64,000 nt of DNA. Origin: Pseudocolwellia agarivorans. GTDB taxonomy: Bacteria > Pseudomonadota > Gammaproteobacteria > Enterobacterales > Alteromonadaceae. The position numbers and the translations under genes were made by a program. A model generated the notes under the pieces. It saw nothing but the letters and a program-made list of their open reading frames with translations, was not told where the DNA came from and did not search any database. Positions 9,164-18,789 of this stretch are shown in pieces (within the stretch, counting starts at the first letter, position 1; each line of letters starts with the position of its first letter). The DNA is taken from NCBI RefSeq assembly GCF_002000085.1, contig NZ_MUZU01000013.1:1-64000 (forward strand), in the 5' to 3' direction.

Positions 9164-9388
9164 CTAATCAGAAGATTTATATCTTGCCGCATCAATAACT
9201 GCCCATAAATGCATAATAGGTCCCAATATCCAGCCAATAAGTATGATTGTTGTTGCCCAAGCCGCTGTAGTAAATACAAAAAATAAGATGGCTGCTAATA
9301 TTCTGCCTTGTACTAATTGCCCCAACCCTGGGATGAATATATTACAAATAGCAGCTAAAACATTACCGCCCGAACCTTGATCTGACAT
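9164..9388 (-). CDS. Small TM2-like membrane protein
   Basis: A 74-residue protein with two hydrophobic segments and the signature IFIPGLGQLVQGR between a glycine-rich N-terminus and the first helix. This resembles the PGxGQ-x3-G pattern of TM2 and related small membrane families. A polar tail (DAARYKSSD) follows the second helix. The ATG at 9388 has a good CGAGG ribosome site. Function unknown. It stands alone, convergent with the 57-residue gene. Confidence 0.68.
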   Translation of the reverse strand: MSDQGSGGNVLAAICNIFIPGLGQLVQGRILAAILFFVFTTAAWATTIILIGWILGPIMHLWAVIDAARYKSSD

Positions 9389-9587
9389 AATTAAACCTCG
9401 TTAAATTGATAATATTGACTCACTAAAATTATAACTATTTATACAGAAAAGTCGTTTATCTTTCTTTGTATTTACAGCTCGCCACACATTAAAACTTACA
9501 GGCTGGTTATAATTTCGTTTCGTGTTACTAAGAATCAGTCTATCATACTATCATTGATGCACTTTTTAAAAATCGAATTGTGGAAAT

Positions 9588-10451
9588 ATGAATTTTTACG
9601 AAAAAGTAAGAAATTACGCACATTGGCAAACAATCGCAAAATTCGCTATTTACCTATTTAAAAGAGTGAAATATGAACAAATACACGTTGTTGCTGGTTA
9701 TTTGTCTTATGTTACTTTAATGTCGTTAGTACCGCTTATGGTGGTTATGTTATCTATTATGACAGCCTTTCCTATATTTTCAGATATTAAGGAAGTTGTA
9801 GAAGGGGTTATTTATAATAATTTCGTTCCTACATCTGGCGATGTTGTTCAACATCATCTCACTGGGTTTGTCGATAATGCTTCTAAAATGTCGGCTATTG
9901 CTGTCTCCTTTCTTTTCTTATTTGCTTTACTCCTTATTTCTGCAATAGATAAAACCTTTAATAAAATATGGAGTGTGAATAAACCGAGAAGAATTGTCAC
10001 TTCTTTCTCAATGTACTGGATGGTTTTAACTTTAGGACCTATTCTCGCAGGGGGGAGCATTGTAGTTACCTCGTACATTGCTTCGCTAGTGTCTTTAGGT
10101 GATTATGATATATACGGGGTTGCTAATATCTTTTTAAGGTTATTACCTTTACTGGCTTCAGCAGGCGGATTCTTAGTTTTGTATATGGTTGTTCCCAATA
10201 AAGCGGTTGTTTTTAAGTACGCTCTTTCTGGGGCTATAACCGCTGCTATTTTATTTGAATTTGCTAAAAAAGGTTTTGCATTTTACGTTACACAGCTACC
10301 TTCATATCAAGCTATTTACGGAGCTTTAGGTACTATCCCAATTTTATTTTTATGGGTATATCTTTCTTGGTTAGTTACCTTGGTAGGTGCTGTTTTAACA
10401 GTGTCTTTGCAAGACTTTAGTGATGAGCAAACGGAAGAAAATCATAAATAA
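9588..10451 (+). CDS. yihY: YihY/UPF0761 family inner-membrane protein
   Basis: A 287-residue polytopic membrane protein of the YihY (BrkB-like) family, once annotated as ribonuclease BN, an assignment no longer held for this family. About six hydrophobic segments are visible. Typical motifs are [15 protein letters not shown] near the start, FNKIWSV in the middle, and [20 protein letters not shown] near the end. It is followed after 13 bp by pip and then dtd, a cluster repeated in several Alteromonadales genomes. The molecular role is not established. Confidence 0.9.
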   Translation: MNFYEKVRNYAHWQTIAKFAIYLFKRVKYEQIHVVAGYLSYVTLMSLVPLMVVMLSIMTAFPIFSDIKEVVEGVIYNNFVPTSGDVVQHHLTGFVDNASKMSAIAVSFLFLFALLLISAIDKTFNKIWSVNKPRRIVTSFSMYWMVLTLGPILAGGSIVVTSYIASLVSLGDYDIYGVANIFLRLLPLLASAGGFLVLYMVVPNKAVVFKYALSGAITAAILFEFAKKGFAFYVTQLPSYQAIYGALGTIPILFLWVYLSWLVTLVGAVLTVSLQDFSDEQTEENHK

Positions 10452-10464
10452 CGTGAGGTGAATT

Positions 10465-11433
10465 ATGTCTAGAACGCTTTTCCCTAAAATAACAAGTTAT
10501 AAACAAGAATGGTTCGATGTAGGAGATGATCATCAACTGTACCTAGAGCAGTCTGGTAACCTTGATGGTATACCTGTGCTTTATTTACATGGTGGTCCAG
10601 GTGGTGGAACGAGTGAAAATCATCGACGTTATTTTGATCCGAATCTTTATCGTATTATCTTGTTTGATCAAAGAGGTTGTGGGCAATCTAAACCAGCTCC
10701 AAGTATTAATGATAATAATACTCAAGCCTTGGTTAATGATATTGAAAAAATAAGGGAATATTTAAAAATAGATAAATGGCTTATTAGTGGAGGATCTTGG
10801 GGAACCACACTCGCTATGATTTACGGTATTGCTCATCCTGGAAAAATATTAGGCTTTATACTAAGAGGTATATTTTTGGGTACGCAAGCTGAATACGATT
10901 GGTTGTATAGACCCGAAGGTGCACAACGTTTTTTTCCTGAGTATTACGATGAATTTATTGAGCATATAACCGAAGACGAACAGTGTAATCCACTTGCTTA
11001 TTATCATAAACAGCTTCATTCAGAAAATGAAATTGCAGCTATTTCAGCTAGTAAAGATTGGTATTTGTGGGAGTTAAGACTTTCAAGCTTAGAGCACCAT
11101 CATATTGGTATGTTGCAGGTTGAAGATGCTCATCAAGCTCTATGTATGGCCAAAATATCAAGTCATTACTTTATTCAAAATGCTTTTATACCTGAGAATT
11201 TTATTTTGGATAACCTAGATAAAATTAAAGAAATTCCCGCAATTTTGATACATGGCCGATATGATATGGTTTGCCAATTATATATTGCTCAAAAAGTTGC
11301 AGAACAATGGGATAATGCACATCTTCATATTCTGCCTTGTGCTGGTCATAGTGGTTTTGAAAGACAAACTATAGATGCTTTTTGTAAAGCGACAGATACT
11401 ATGGCTGAATTTTTAAATGAGAAAACAAAGTAA
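10465..11433 (+). CDS. pip: Proline iminopeptidase (peptidase family S33)
   Basis: Alpha/beta-hydrolase that releases N-terminal proline from peptides in the cytoplasm. 322 residues. The oxyanion region HGGPGGGTS, nucleophile elbow GGSWGTTLA, acid residue in HGRYDMVC, and catalytic His in CAGHSGFE are all present, so it should be active. A GTGAGG ribosome site precedes the ATG. It sits in a tight yihY-pip-dtd operon (8 bp to dtd). Confidence 0.92.
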   Translation: MSRTLFPKITSYKQEWFDVGDDHQLYLEQSGNLDGIPVLYLHGGPGGGTSENHRRYFDPNLYRIILFDQRGCGQSKPAPSINDNNTQALVNDIEKIREYLKIDKWLISGGSWGTTLAMIYGIAHPGKILGFILRGIFLGTQAEYDWLYRPEGAQRFFPEYYDEFIEHITEDEQCNPLAYYHKQLHSENEIAAISASKDWYLWELRLSSLEHHHIGMLQVEDAHQALCMAKISSHYFIQNAFIPENFILDNLDKIKEIPAILIHGRYDMVCQLYIAQKVAEQWDNAHLHILPCAGHSGFERQTIDAFCKATDTMAEFLNEKTK

Positions 11434-11441
11434 AACGTTTT

Positions 11442-11879
11442 ATGATTGCATTATTACAAAGAGTGTCGCAAGCCAGCGTTACCGTAGACAATAAAGTTAC
11501 GGGTGAAATAGGCAAAGGTTTATTAGTGTTTGTAGCGGTTGAGCCAACAGACTGCGAGGCAAAAGCAAAACGCCTAGCTGAAAGAGTTGCTGGTTATCGT
11601 GTTTTTGAAGATGAACAAGGTAAGATGAACCTTAACGTGAAACAAGCGGAAGGTGAAATACTTGTTGTTTCTCAGTTCACTTTAGCTGCTGATACAACAA
11701 GAGGTATGAGACCAAGCTTTACTAATGCTGCGCCTGCTGAAATTAGTAATGGCTTGTATGAAAGCTTTTGTGAAAACTTAAGACGTTTAGGATTTAAAGT
11801 ACCTACAGGTATTTTTGGTGCTGATATGAAAGTGAGTTTATTAAACGATGGCCCTGTTACTTTTAGATTAACCTGCTAG
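11442..11879 (+). CDS. dtd: D-aminoacyl-tRNA deacylase
   Basis: Hydrolyses D-aminoacyl-tRNAs and mischarged Gly-tRNA(Ala), protecting translation from D-amino acids. 145 residues, the normal length. The two signature motifs that form the active site across the dimer are present: SQFTLAADT and NDGPVTF. It starts [16 protein letters not shown] as expected. Last gene of the yihY-pip-dtd operon. Confidence 0.96.
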   Translation: MIALLQRVSQASVTVDNKVTGEIGKGLLVFVAVEPTDCEAKAKRLAERVAGYRVFEDEQGKMNLNVKQAEGEILVVSQFTLAADTTRGMRPSFTNAAPAEISNGLYESFCENLRRLGFKVPTGIFGADMKVSLLNDGPVTFRLTC

Positions 11880-11936
11880 CTATTTAATTACCTGAGTAGA
11901 GATGAATTAACATTCTATAAAAAATGAGTTCAATGA

Positions 11937-12782
11937 ATGACAAAAAATAGTGTAGGTATTATTGGTTGTGGTTGGTTAGGTAAAGCATTAACAAGTGAAT
12001 TAGTAAGTCAGCAGTATTCTGTTATTGTTTCTACTCAGCACAAAGAAAAGGTAGCGGCTTTATCAGAGTTGGGCGCCCAAGTTGAATGTTTTACTTTATC
12101 TAATATTAAACCAACAGAAGATGATTTTAAGTTATCTTTATTCCAACAGTCTTGTTTGATTATTGCTATACCTCCTATGATACGCCAAGGTAAAACAGAT
12201 TATCCCGATAAAATAAAACATATTGTCCAACTTGCGCAAACGGGTAATGTTCAACAACTTATCATGATTAGTTCTACCGCCATTTATAATGGTTTAACTG
12301 GTAATGTAGATGAAAATTCGAAGTTAGATCTATCTACAAAAAAAACAGAGATTATCCATCAAGCTGAACAACAGGCTTTGGGGTTTCAAGGTGATACCAT
12401 TATTCTAAGATTTTCAGGTTTAGTCGGTCCAGATAGGCATCCAGGTAAATTTTTAAAAGGTGGTAGAAAATTATCAGACCCTAACGCAACCACTAATCTT
12501 ATTCACCAGAAAGATGCCGTAGGTTTATTGCTTGGGTTAATTGCCCAACCTCATCATACTAATATTTATAATGCTTCAAGTAACACACATGTTTATAAAC
12601 GTGATTATTATGAAAAGGCGGCTCAAACTATAGGTTATCCTAAGCCTGAGTTTTTAGAGTTAGAGATAAAAAAAAATAACTCACATGAGTTAAGTAAAAA
12701 AATTATTTCGAGTAAAATAAGGCAAAAGCTAAATTACACTTTTCAATATGATGATTTATTAATGTGGTTAGAAAGTCATTAG
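11937..12782 (+). CDS. YeeZ-like NAD(P)-binding epimerase/dehydratase family protein
   Basis: A 281-residue Rossmann-fold protein. The N-terminal nucleotide-binding motif is GIIGCGWLGKAL. The extended-SDR pattern MISSTAIYNG and the strongly conserved RFSGLVGPDRHPGKF match E. coli YeeZ in order and spacing. The catalytic Tyr/Lys pair of classic SDRs is not obvious, as in YeeZ. Substrate unknown. The ATG at 11937 has only a weak ribosome site. It is 57 bp after dtd, in the same direction. Confidence 0.78.
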   Translation: MTKNSVGIIGCGWLGKALTSELVSQQYSVIVSTQHKEKVAALSELGAQVECFTLSNIKPTEDDFKLSLFQQSCLIIAIPPMIRQGKTDYPDKIKHIVQLAQTGNVQQLIMISSTAIYNGLTGNVDENSKLDLSTKKTEIIHQAEQQALGFQGDTIILRFSGLVGPDRHPGKFLKGGRKLSDPNATTNLIHQKDAVGLLLGLIAQPHHTNIYNASSNTHVYKRDYYEKAAQTIGYPKPEFLELEIKKNNSHELSKKIISSKIRQKLNYTFQYDDLLMWLESH

Positions 12783-12870
12783 TGAATTATTTATGATAAA
12801 ATTTTATTACAGTAAAAACTGAAATATAAATTCAAGAATCTTCCATTAACCTACAGTATTTAAATAACTT

Positions 12871-13164
12871 ATGACATGGTTTAAAAACAAAACGTTTTAT
12901 TTGTTTGTTGTGCTATTAACACACGTTTCTTTGCTCGATCTTTTTTTTGTAACGAACAAAGGACCTGTTTTTTTAGTAGATAAAAACCTAGAAATGAAAA
13001 CGATTGTTACTCATTTTATTATTATTTTTGTCAGTGTTGGTTTTTATATTCTGCTTAATGCGGGTATGAATCGTTATCGAAAAACGAATACTAAAGTGAG
13101 CGATTTTACATGGGTAATATGGTCGGTAGTACTTATATTAGGTATTGGTTTTATATTGATTTAG
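12871..13164 (+). CDS. Small hypothetical membrane protein, 97 residues
   Basis: Three hydrophobic segments are visible (around residues 8-26, 45-65 and 77-97), with a short basic loop (MNRYRKTNTK) between the second and third. No family is recognised. It follows the YeeZ-like gene by 88 bp and ends just before an inverted repeat that separates it from hutH. Base composition is like that of its neighbours. Confidence 0.55.
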   Translation: MTWFKNKTFYLFVVLLTHVSLLDLFFVTNKGPVFLVDKNLEMKTIVTHFIIIFVSVGFYILLNAGMNRYRKTNTKVSDFTWVIWSVVLILGIGFILI

Positions 13165-13190
13165 TGAGTTAACTTTAAGTTATACTAAAC

Positions 13191-13239
13191 AACATTTAAA
13201 TAGCACACTACGATGACAAATAGGCGCTACTTAAATGTT
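13191..13239. terminator. Inverted repeat between convergent genes, possible bidirectional terminator
   Basis: AACATTTAAATAGC (13191-13204) and GCTACTTAAATGTT (13226-13239) are complementary at 13 of 14 positions around a 21-base loop. It lies between the 97-residue protein gene and the end of hutH. There is no strong T-run, so a terminator role is only likely by position. Confidence 0.45.
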
Positions 13240-13244
13240 AAGCA

Positions 13245-14789
13245 CTATAAACTAGGCAATAACCCTGCAGGCATAAATTGATTAAGAAGAGCACTACATA
13301 CAATAGCAGAGGCTTTTTCAATATCTGGTGAAAAGTGTCTGTCTTTATCATAAAAACTTACTTGATCACGTAAGATCTGTTTAGCTTGTTCGATGATTAG
13401 TGAGCCTTTTAATGGGCTTCTGTAATCTAAACCTTGAGCAGATGCTAAATATTCAATAGCTAATACGCCATTAGTGTTTTCGCTCATTTCTGCCAAGCGT
13501 CTGCCAGCAAATGTTGCCATAGAAACATGATCTTCCTGATTCGCAGAAGTCGGTAAACTGTCTACCGAAGCAGGATGCGCTAATGATTTATTTTCAGAAG
13601 CTAAAGCAGCAGAAGTTACTTGAGCAATCATGAAGCCCGAGTTTAAGCCACCGTTATCCACTAAAAATGGCGGTAAATTACTTAAGTGAGAATCAATAAG
13701 CAGTGCCATACGTCTTTCAGAAAGCGAACCTATTTCAGCAATAGCTAAAGCTAAGTTATCTGCGGCCATAGCCACAGGTTCAGCATGAAAATTACCAGCA
13801 GAAATAAAATCACCTTCGTTAGCAAATACTAAAGGATTGTCAGTAACGCCATTAGCTTCAATATGTAAAACTTCAGCTGCTTGTCTTATTTGTGTTAAAC
13901 ATGCGCCCATTACTTGAGGCTGGCAACGAAGCGAGTAAGGATCTTGTACTTTGTCACACTTTTCATGTGATGAGCCAATTTCAGAGTTTTTACCTAATAC
14001 ATGTCGATAGGCTTTGGCGACATCAATTTGGCCTTTCTGTCCGCGTACAATATGCACTCGTTCATCAAAAGGCGCTCTGCTACCTAAAGCAGCTTCAACA
14101 GACATCGAACCAATAACAACTGCTGCTGAGAATAAGTCTTCTGATAAAAATAAACCTTCAAGGGCAAATGCTGTAGAGGCTTGTGTGCCGTTAAGTAATG
14201 CTAATCCTTCTTTTGCCGCTAAGGTAATAGGTTGTAAACCTGCTATTGCTAGAGCCTCTTTGGCTGGTAGTATCTTATTGTTGTAAGTCATCTCACCTTC
14301 ACCTAGTAAAGGTAAAACCATATGAGATAAGGGGGCTAAATCACCAGATGCGCCAACAGAACCTTTTTTCGGTACACATGGGTAAACTTTCTTATTTAAG
14401 AGTGTAATTAAGGTTTGAATGACTTCTAAACGAATACCTGAAAAACCACGAGATAATGAATTGATTTTTAATACCATCATTAATCTCACCGTCGACTCGT
14501 CCATGTTTTTCCCAAAACCCGCAGAATGAGACAAGACAATAGAGCGTTGTAGTAATTCTAATTCATTATTTTTAATACGAGTGCTGGCGAGTAAACCAAA
14601 ACCTGTGTTTATTCCGTATACCACTCTGTTTTCTTTAATAACTTGTTGAACAGCTTCTGCACTTTTATTGATGTTCTCAAAAGCGTTTTCATTGAGTGTG
14701 AAATGATCATAGCCATTACGTTGTACTTTACGTAATTGCTGTAGAGTCAGTTTCCCTGGAGATATGTTTAATGTGCTTACTTGTGTCAT
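13245..14789 (-). CDS. hutH: Histidine ammonia-lyase
   Basis: First step of histidine breakdown: removes ammonia from histidine to give urocanate. 514 residues. The self-made MIO cofactor triad Ala147-Ser148-Gly149 is intact in [12 protein letters not shown]. Further conserved stretches include [10 protein letters not shown] and QEDHVSMA. It lies 9 bp downstream of hutU and is the last gene of hutC-hutU-hutH, so it should be controlled by HutC through the operators at about 17.3 kb. Confidence 0.97.
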   Translation of the reverse strand: MTQVSTLNISPGKLTLQQLRKVQRNGYDHFTLNENAFENINKSAEAVQQVIKENRVVYGINTGFGLLASTRIKNNELELLQRSIVLSHSAGFGKNMDESTVRLMMVLKINSLSRGFSGIRLEVIQTLITLLNKKVYPCVPKKGSVGASGDLAPLSHMVLPLLGEGEMTYNNKILPAKEALAIAGLQPITLAAKEGLALLNGTQASTAFALEGLFLSEDLFSAAVVIGSMSVEAALGSRAPFDERVHIVRGQKGQIDVAKAYRHVLGKNSEIGSSHEKCDKVQDPYSLRCQPQVMGACLTQIRQAAEVLHIEANGVTDNPLVFANEGDFISAGNFHAEPVAMAADNLALAIAEIGSLSERRMALLIDSHLSNLPPFLVDNGGLNSGFMIAQVTSAALASENKSLAHPASVDSLPTSANQEDHVSMATFAGRRLAEMSENTNGVLAIEYLASAQGLDYRSPLKGSLIIEQAKQILRDQVSFYDKDRHFSPDIEKASAIVCSALLNQFMPAGLLPSL

Positions 14790-14798
14790 GGTTATCTC

Positions 14799-16517
14799 CT
14801 AAGCTTGTTTGGTGTTATTTGTATTGTTAGTGATCATAGGTAAGTTTAAACCTTGTCCTTTAGCGCAGCTTTGCGCTATTTCATATCCAGCATCAGCATG
14901 TCGCATAACACCTGTTGCAGGATCATTCCAAAGTACGCGGCTTAAACGTTTCTTAGCTGCCTCGGTTCCATCAGCAACAATAACCACACCTGAATGTTGA
15001 CTAAAGCCCATACCTACACCACCACCATGATGCAAACTTACCCAAGTTGCACCGCCTGAAGTTGAAAGTAATGCGTTCAGTAACGGCCAATCAGATACCG
15101 CATCTGAACCATCTTTCATACTTTCTGTTTCACGATTAGGTGAAGCAACAGAGCCTGAATCTAAATGGTCTCTACCAATAACAACCGGAGCAGACAATTC
15201 GCCCGAAGCAACCATGTCGTTAAAAGCTACGGCTAAACGAGATCGATCTTTTAAGCCAACCCAACAAATACGCGCTGGTAATCCTTGAAATTCAATGCGC
15301 TCGCGTGCCATATCTAACCAGTTATGTAGATGTGGGTTATCAGGAATAAGTTCTTTAACTTTAGCGTCTGTTTTATAAATGTCTTCCGGGTCGCCAGACA
15401 ATGCGACCCAACGGAAAGGCCCAATACCTTCACAAAATAATGGACGCACATAAGCTGGAACAAAACCTGGAAAATCAAAGGCATTGGTAACACCTTCTTC
15501 AAAAGCCATTTGGCGAATGTTGTTACCATAATCGGTTGTTGCCGCACCTGCCTTTTGTAAATCAAGCATAGCTTGTACTTGTATCGCCATGGATTTTTTT
15601 GCCGCTTTTACGACGTTAGCTTCGTTTTCTTTTCTACCCTCAACAGCTTCTTCCATCGTCCAACCTTGAGGTAAGTAACCATTAAGGGGATCATGAGCAG
15701 AAGTTTGATCGGTTACTACATCTGGCGTAATGCCACGTTTCACTAATTCAGGAAATACATCAGCGGCGTTACCAAGTAAGCCTACAGAAACAGCTTCGCC
15801 TTTTGATGTGGCTGCATTAATCATTGCTAAAGCTTCATCTAAAGACGTAGCTTTTTTATCAAGGTAGCGTGTTTTTAATCTGAAATCGATGCGTGATTCG
15901 TCACACTCAACAACTAATGCTGAAAAACCTGCCATAGTTGCTGCTAAAGGCTGAGCACCACCCATACCACCTAAACCGCCTGTAAGTACCCACTTACCTT
16001 TAGTGCTACCGCCAAAATGTTGTTTTGCCATAGCGACAAAGGTTTCGTAAGTACCCTGAACAATACCTTGCGATCCAATGTAGATCCAAGAGCCTGCTGT
16101 CATTTGGCCATACATCATCAAGCCTTTCTTATCTAACTCATTGAAGTGTTCCCACGTTGCCCAATGAGGCACTAAGTTAGAGTTAGCAATAAGTACGCGT
16201 GGTGCATCTTCGTGAGTGGTAAAAACGCCAACAGGTTTACCTGATTGAATAAGTAGAGTTTCGCATGCTTCAAGTTTTTCAAGGGTTTCAACTATTTTGT
16301 CAAAACATTCCCAATCTCTTGCTGCTCGACCAATACCGCCATAAACCACGAGTAACTGAGGATGTTCAGCAACTTCAGCATCAAGGTTGTTCATTAACAT
16401 GCGCTTAGCCGCTTCAGTTAACCAGCTTTTAGTCGTGATTGTTGTGCCTCTGTCGGCTTTAATTATCCGGCTAGTATCAATGCGCTTATCATTTGTATTA
16501 TTTTCAATGGTATTCAT
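14799..16517 (-). CDS. hutU: Urocanate hydratase (urocanase)
   Basis: Second step of histidine degradation: NAD+-dependent hydration of urocanate to imidazolone propionate. 572 residues, slightly longer than the roughly 556-residue bacterial enzymes because of a 15-20 residue polar N-terminal extension ([16 protein letters not shown]) and an Asn/Thr-rich tail. Family blocks include [32 protein letters not shown] and the C-terminal [15 protein letters not shown]. Lies between hutC (21 bp) and hutH (9 bp). Confidence 0.97.
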   Translation of the reverse strand: MNTIENNTNDKRIDTSRIIKADRGTTITTKSWLTEAAKRMLMNNLDAEVAEHPQLLVVYGGIGRAARDWECFDKIVETLEKLEACETLLIQSGKPVGVFTTHEDAPRVLIANSNLVPHWATWEHFNELDKKGLMMYGQMTAGSWIYIGSQGIVQGTYETFVAMAKQHFGGSTKGKWVLTGGLGGMGGAQPLAATMAGFSALVVECDESRIDFRLKTRYLDKKATSLDEALAMINAATSKGEAVSVGLLGNAADVFPELVKRGITPDVVTDQTSAHDPLNGYLPQGWTMEEAVEGRKENEANVVKAAKKSMAIQVQAMLDLQKAGAATTDYGNNIRQMAFEEGVTNAFDFPGFVPAYVRPLFCEGIGPFRWVALSGDPEDIYKTDAKVKELIPDNPHLHNWLDMARERIEFQGLPARICWVGLKDRSRLAVAFNDMVASGELSAPVVIGRDHLDSGSVASPNRETESMKDGSDAVSDWPLLNALLSTSGGATWVSLHHGGGVGMGFSQHSGVVIVADGTEAAKKRLSRVLWNDPATGVMRHADAGYEIAQSCAKGQGLNLPMITNNTNNTKQA

Positions 16518-16538
16518 TATTATGTCCTACTCAAAAAT

Positions 16539-17270
16539 TTAAAAAACTAAGCGACTACCTAAGCGATACTTATCACCCGGCGACGTTAATATGGCTAAAC
16601 TGACTACACCAGCGCTAGACCATGTTCTACGCTTTACTTGTAAACAAGGTTTTGTATTAGGCATATTTAATAGAGCTGCTACTTTTTGTTCGGCAAGTAT
16701 TGCTTCTATTTCATGTGTTGCTTCTGTTAGTGGGGCTTCTAGGGTTAAGTATTCATGTGGTGTTATGTTATTAAAATTTTGTTTTATGTATTCAGGTACC
16801 AGTGAAGCATTAACATAGCGTTGCTCTAATTGAATGGGTTGCTGATTTTCAAAATGGAGTACTTCTGAAAAATAAACGATATCAGTTTCTTTTACATTTA
16901 ATAAAATAGCGAGTTCATTGGTTACGGTGGCTTTTTCTAGGGTAATTGTTTCAGCGCTGTATTGATGTCCTCGTTCAAAAATTTCGTCTGCTATGTTTCT
17001 GATCTCTAATATTGAAGATTGAGATTTGAATGTAGCGACAAAAGTTCCAGCACCTTGCGAACGAACAAGTAGGCCTTGTTCTGTTAATTCTTGTAAGGCT
17101 CTTCTGGCGGTCATGCGGCTTACAGAAAACTGCTCAGCTAATTCATTTTCTGATGGTACTTTTTTGTTTTGTTCCCACGCGCCTGATTCAATCTGTTGGC
17201 AGATATGTTTTTTTATTACCGTAAATTTTGCGGCTGATTTAGGTGTTTTTTTGATGGTTTTAGTTTTCAT
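16539..17270 (-). CDS. hutC: Histidine utilisation repressor HutC (GntR family)
   Basis: A 243-residue regulator. A winged helix-turn-helix (VPSENELAEQFSVSRMTARRAL) is followed by a UTRA ligand-binding domain that in HutC senses urocanate. It is first in the hutC-hutU-hutH operon, so it should repress itself, and it faces hutI across a 150-bp region holding two TTGTATATACAA sites. The N-terminal 15 residues are lysine/threonine rich. The ATG at 17270 is the only sensible start. Confidence 0.93.
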   Translation of the reverse strand: MKTKTIKKTPKSAAKFTVIKKHICQQIESGAWEQNKKVPSENELAEQFSVSRMTARRALQELTEQGLLVRSQGAGTFVATFKSQSSILEIRNIADEIFERGHQYSAETITLEKATVTNELAILLNVKETDIVYFSEVLHFENQQPIQLEQRYVNASLVPEYIKQNFNNITPHEYLTLEAPLTEATHEIEAILAEQKVAALLNMPNTKPCLQVKRRTWSSAGVVSLAILTSPGDKYRLGSRLVF

Positions 17271-17304
17271 ATCGGTCCAAATTTTAATTTAACCAGAGTT
17301 ATTC

Positions 17305-17316
17305 TTGTATATACAA
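17305..17316. promoter_or_regulatory. HutC operator, site 1
   Basis: A perfect 12-bp palindrome TTGTATATACAA, 35 bp upstream of the hutC start. It has the same core as site 2 and fits the TGTATA-TACA operator core known for HutC regulators. It probably controls hutCUH. Confidence 0.8.
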
Positions 17317-17337
17317 TCTCATTTTATTTGTAAAAAA

Positions 17338-17363
17338 TCAACACTTGTATATACAAGTGTTGA
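17338..17363. promoter_or_regulatory. HutC operator, site 2, a 26-bp perfect palindrome
   Basis: The 26 bases centred on TTGTATATACAA, with TCAACAC and GTGTTGA arms, are a perfect inverted repeat. The centre is about 72 bp upstream of the hutI ATG and 40 bp from the centre of site 1, roughly four helical turns, which would allow cooperative binding across both divergent promoters. Confidence 0.82.
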
Positions 17364-17421
17364 ACCTTTAATTTTTATCAAGTAAAGTGAGTGTTACTAA
17401 TTGAATGCCGTGAGTAATAAA

Positions 17422-18675
17422 ATGCAAAAAAAACAAACTGAAACACCTAATAGAGAAAATTGGGAAACACTTTGGATTAATGCAAATATTGCTACTATGG
17501 CTGAAGGTAATGTAGATTACGGCACTATTTTTAATGGTGCACTTGCTGTTTCAAAAGGAAAAATAGTGTGGCTTGGTACTATGGACGAGTTAGCTATTAT
17601 AAATTATTCATCAAGGCAAATACTTGACGGTAAAGGTAAATGGTTAACGCCCGGTTTAATTGATTGCCATACTCATATTATTTATGGAGGTAATAGAGCC
17701 AACGAATTCGAAATGAGGCTGCAAGGTAAAACCTATGAAGAAATCGCTTTTGCTGGCGGTGGTATTTTATCTACCGTTGCTGCAACAAGAAGCGCGTCAG
17801 AGCAAGAGTTATTAGCAGATGCAAAATATAGATTAATGGCATTACATAAAGAAGGTGTTACTACTGTAGAGGTCAAATCTGGATATGGTTTAAACTTAGA
17901 AACAGAAATAAAAATGCTTAAAGTCGCGCATTTATTAGAAAAAGAACTTCCAGTAACTGTTGAAAAAACATTTTTAGGCGCTCATGCAATTCCAATAGAA
18001 TTTCAAAATAATTCACATGGATACATAAATGAAGTTTGCAACAACATGCTACCGAGAATTTCTGAGTTGGGATTGGCTGACGCTGTTGATGTGTTTTGTG
18101 AAAATATAGGTTTTACCTTAGACGAAACTAAACAGGTACTTGAAGCCGCCAACAAATTTAACTTACCTGTAAAAATACATGCAGAACAACTTTCTAATAT
18201 GAAAGGAGCTGAACTCGCTTCAAAATATCATGCGTTATCGGCAGATCATCTAGAACACCTTTGTGAAGAGGGGATTAAAGCAATGTGTAATGCGAATATG
18301 ACCGCTGTATTATTACCTGGCGCCTATTATTTTTTACGAGAAACTCAATTACCCCCAATTGAACTTTTAAGACATTATCAAGTACCTATCGCAATAGCGA
18401 CAGATTCCAACCCCGGCTCTTCACCTATAACGTCTATACAGTTGATGCTAAACATGGCTTGTACCTTATTTAAATTAACACCGTGTGAGGCTTTAGCAGG
18501 TGTCACTGTTAATGCTGCTAAAGCGCTTGGTCTTTCAGATACAAAAGGGAAAATAGCAATAGGTTACGATGCCGATATTGCTTGTTGGAATATCGAACAA
18601 CCCGCACAACTTGCTTATCAGTTTGGTGTAAACCCACTAACAGCATTAATGAAGGCAGGTAAAGTTGTAATTTAA
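17422..18675 (+). CDS. hutI: Imidazolonepropionase
   Basis: Third step of histidine degradation: opens imidazolone propionate to formiminoglutamate. Zinc/iron amidohydrolase. Visible metal-binding and catalytic motifs are DCHTHIIYGG, KIHAEQL, ADHLEHL and IATDSNPGSSP. With the ATG at 17422 it has 417 residues. An in-frame TTG at 17401 would add seven residues and cannot be excluded. It is transcribed away from hutCUH. The enzyme for the last step (HutG or HutF-type) is not in the window. Confidence 0.95.
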   Translation: MQKKQTETPNRENWETLWINANIATMAEGNVDYGTIFNGALAVSKGKIVWLGTMDELAIINYSSRQILDGKGKWLTPGLIDCHTHIIYGGNRANEFEMRLQGKTYEEIAFAGGGILSTVAATRSASEQELLADAKYRLMALHKEGVTTVEVKSGYGLNLETEIKMLKVAHLLEKELPVTVEKTFLGAHAIPIEFQNNSHGYINEVCNNMLPRISELGLADAVDVFCENIGFTLDETKQVLEAANKFNLPVKIHAEQLSNMKGAELASKYHALSADHLEHLCEEGIKAMCNANMTAVLLPGAYYFLRETQLPPIELLRHYQVPIAIATDSNPGSSPITSIQLMLNMACTLFKLTPCEALAGVTVNAAKALGLSDTKGKIAIGYDADIACWNIEQPAQLAYQFGVNPLTALMKAGKVVI

Positions 18676-18789
18676 GCCTGTACAAATGAGTCGCTAAGTT
18701 TTAATCTAATTATTGGTCATCAGGTGTTGGCTTATCAACCATAGTTTTTAATTAAGGGCACCAATTCTAGCAACCACTCGAGTATAAAT

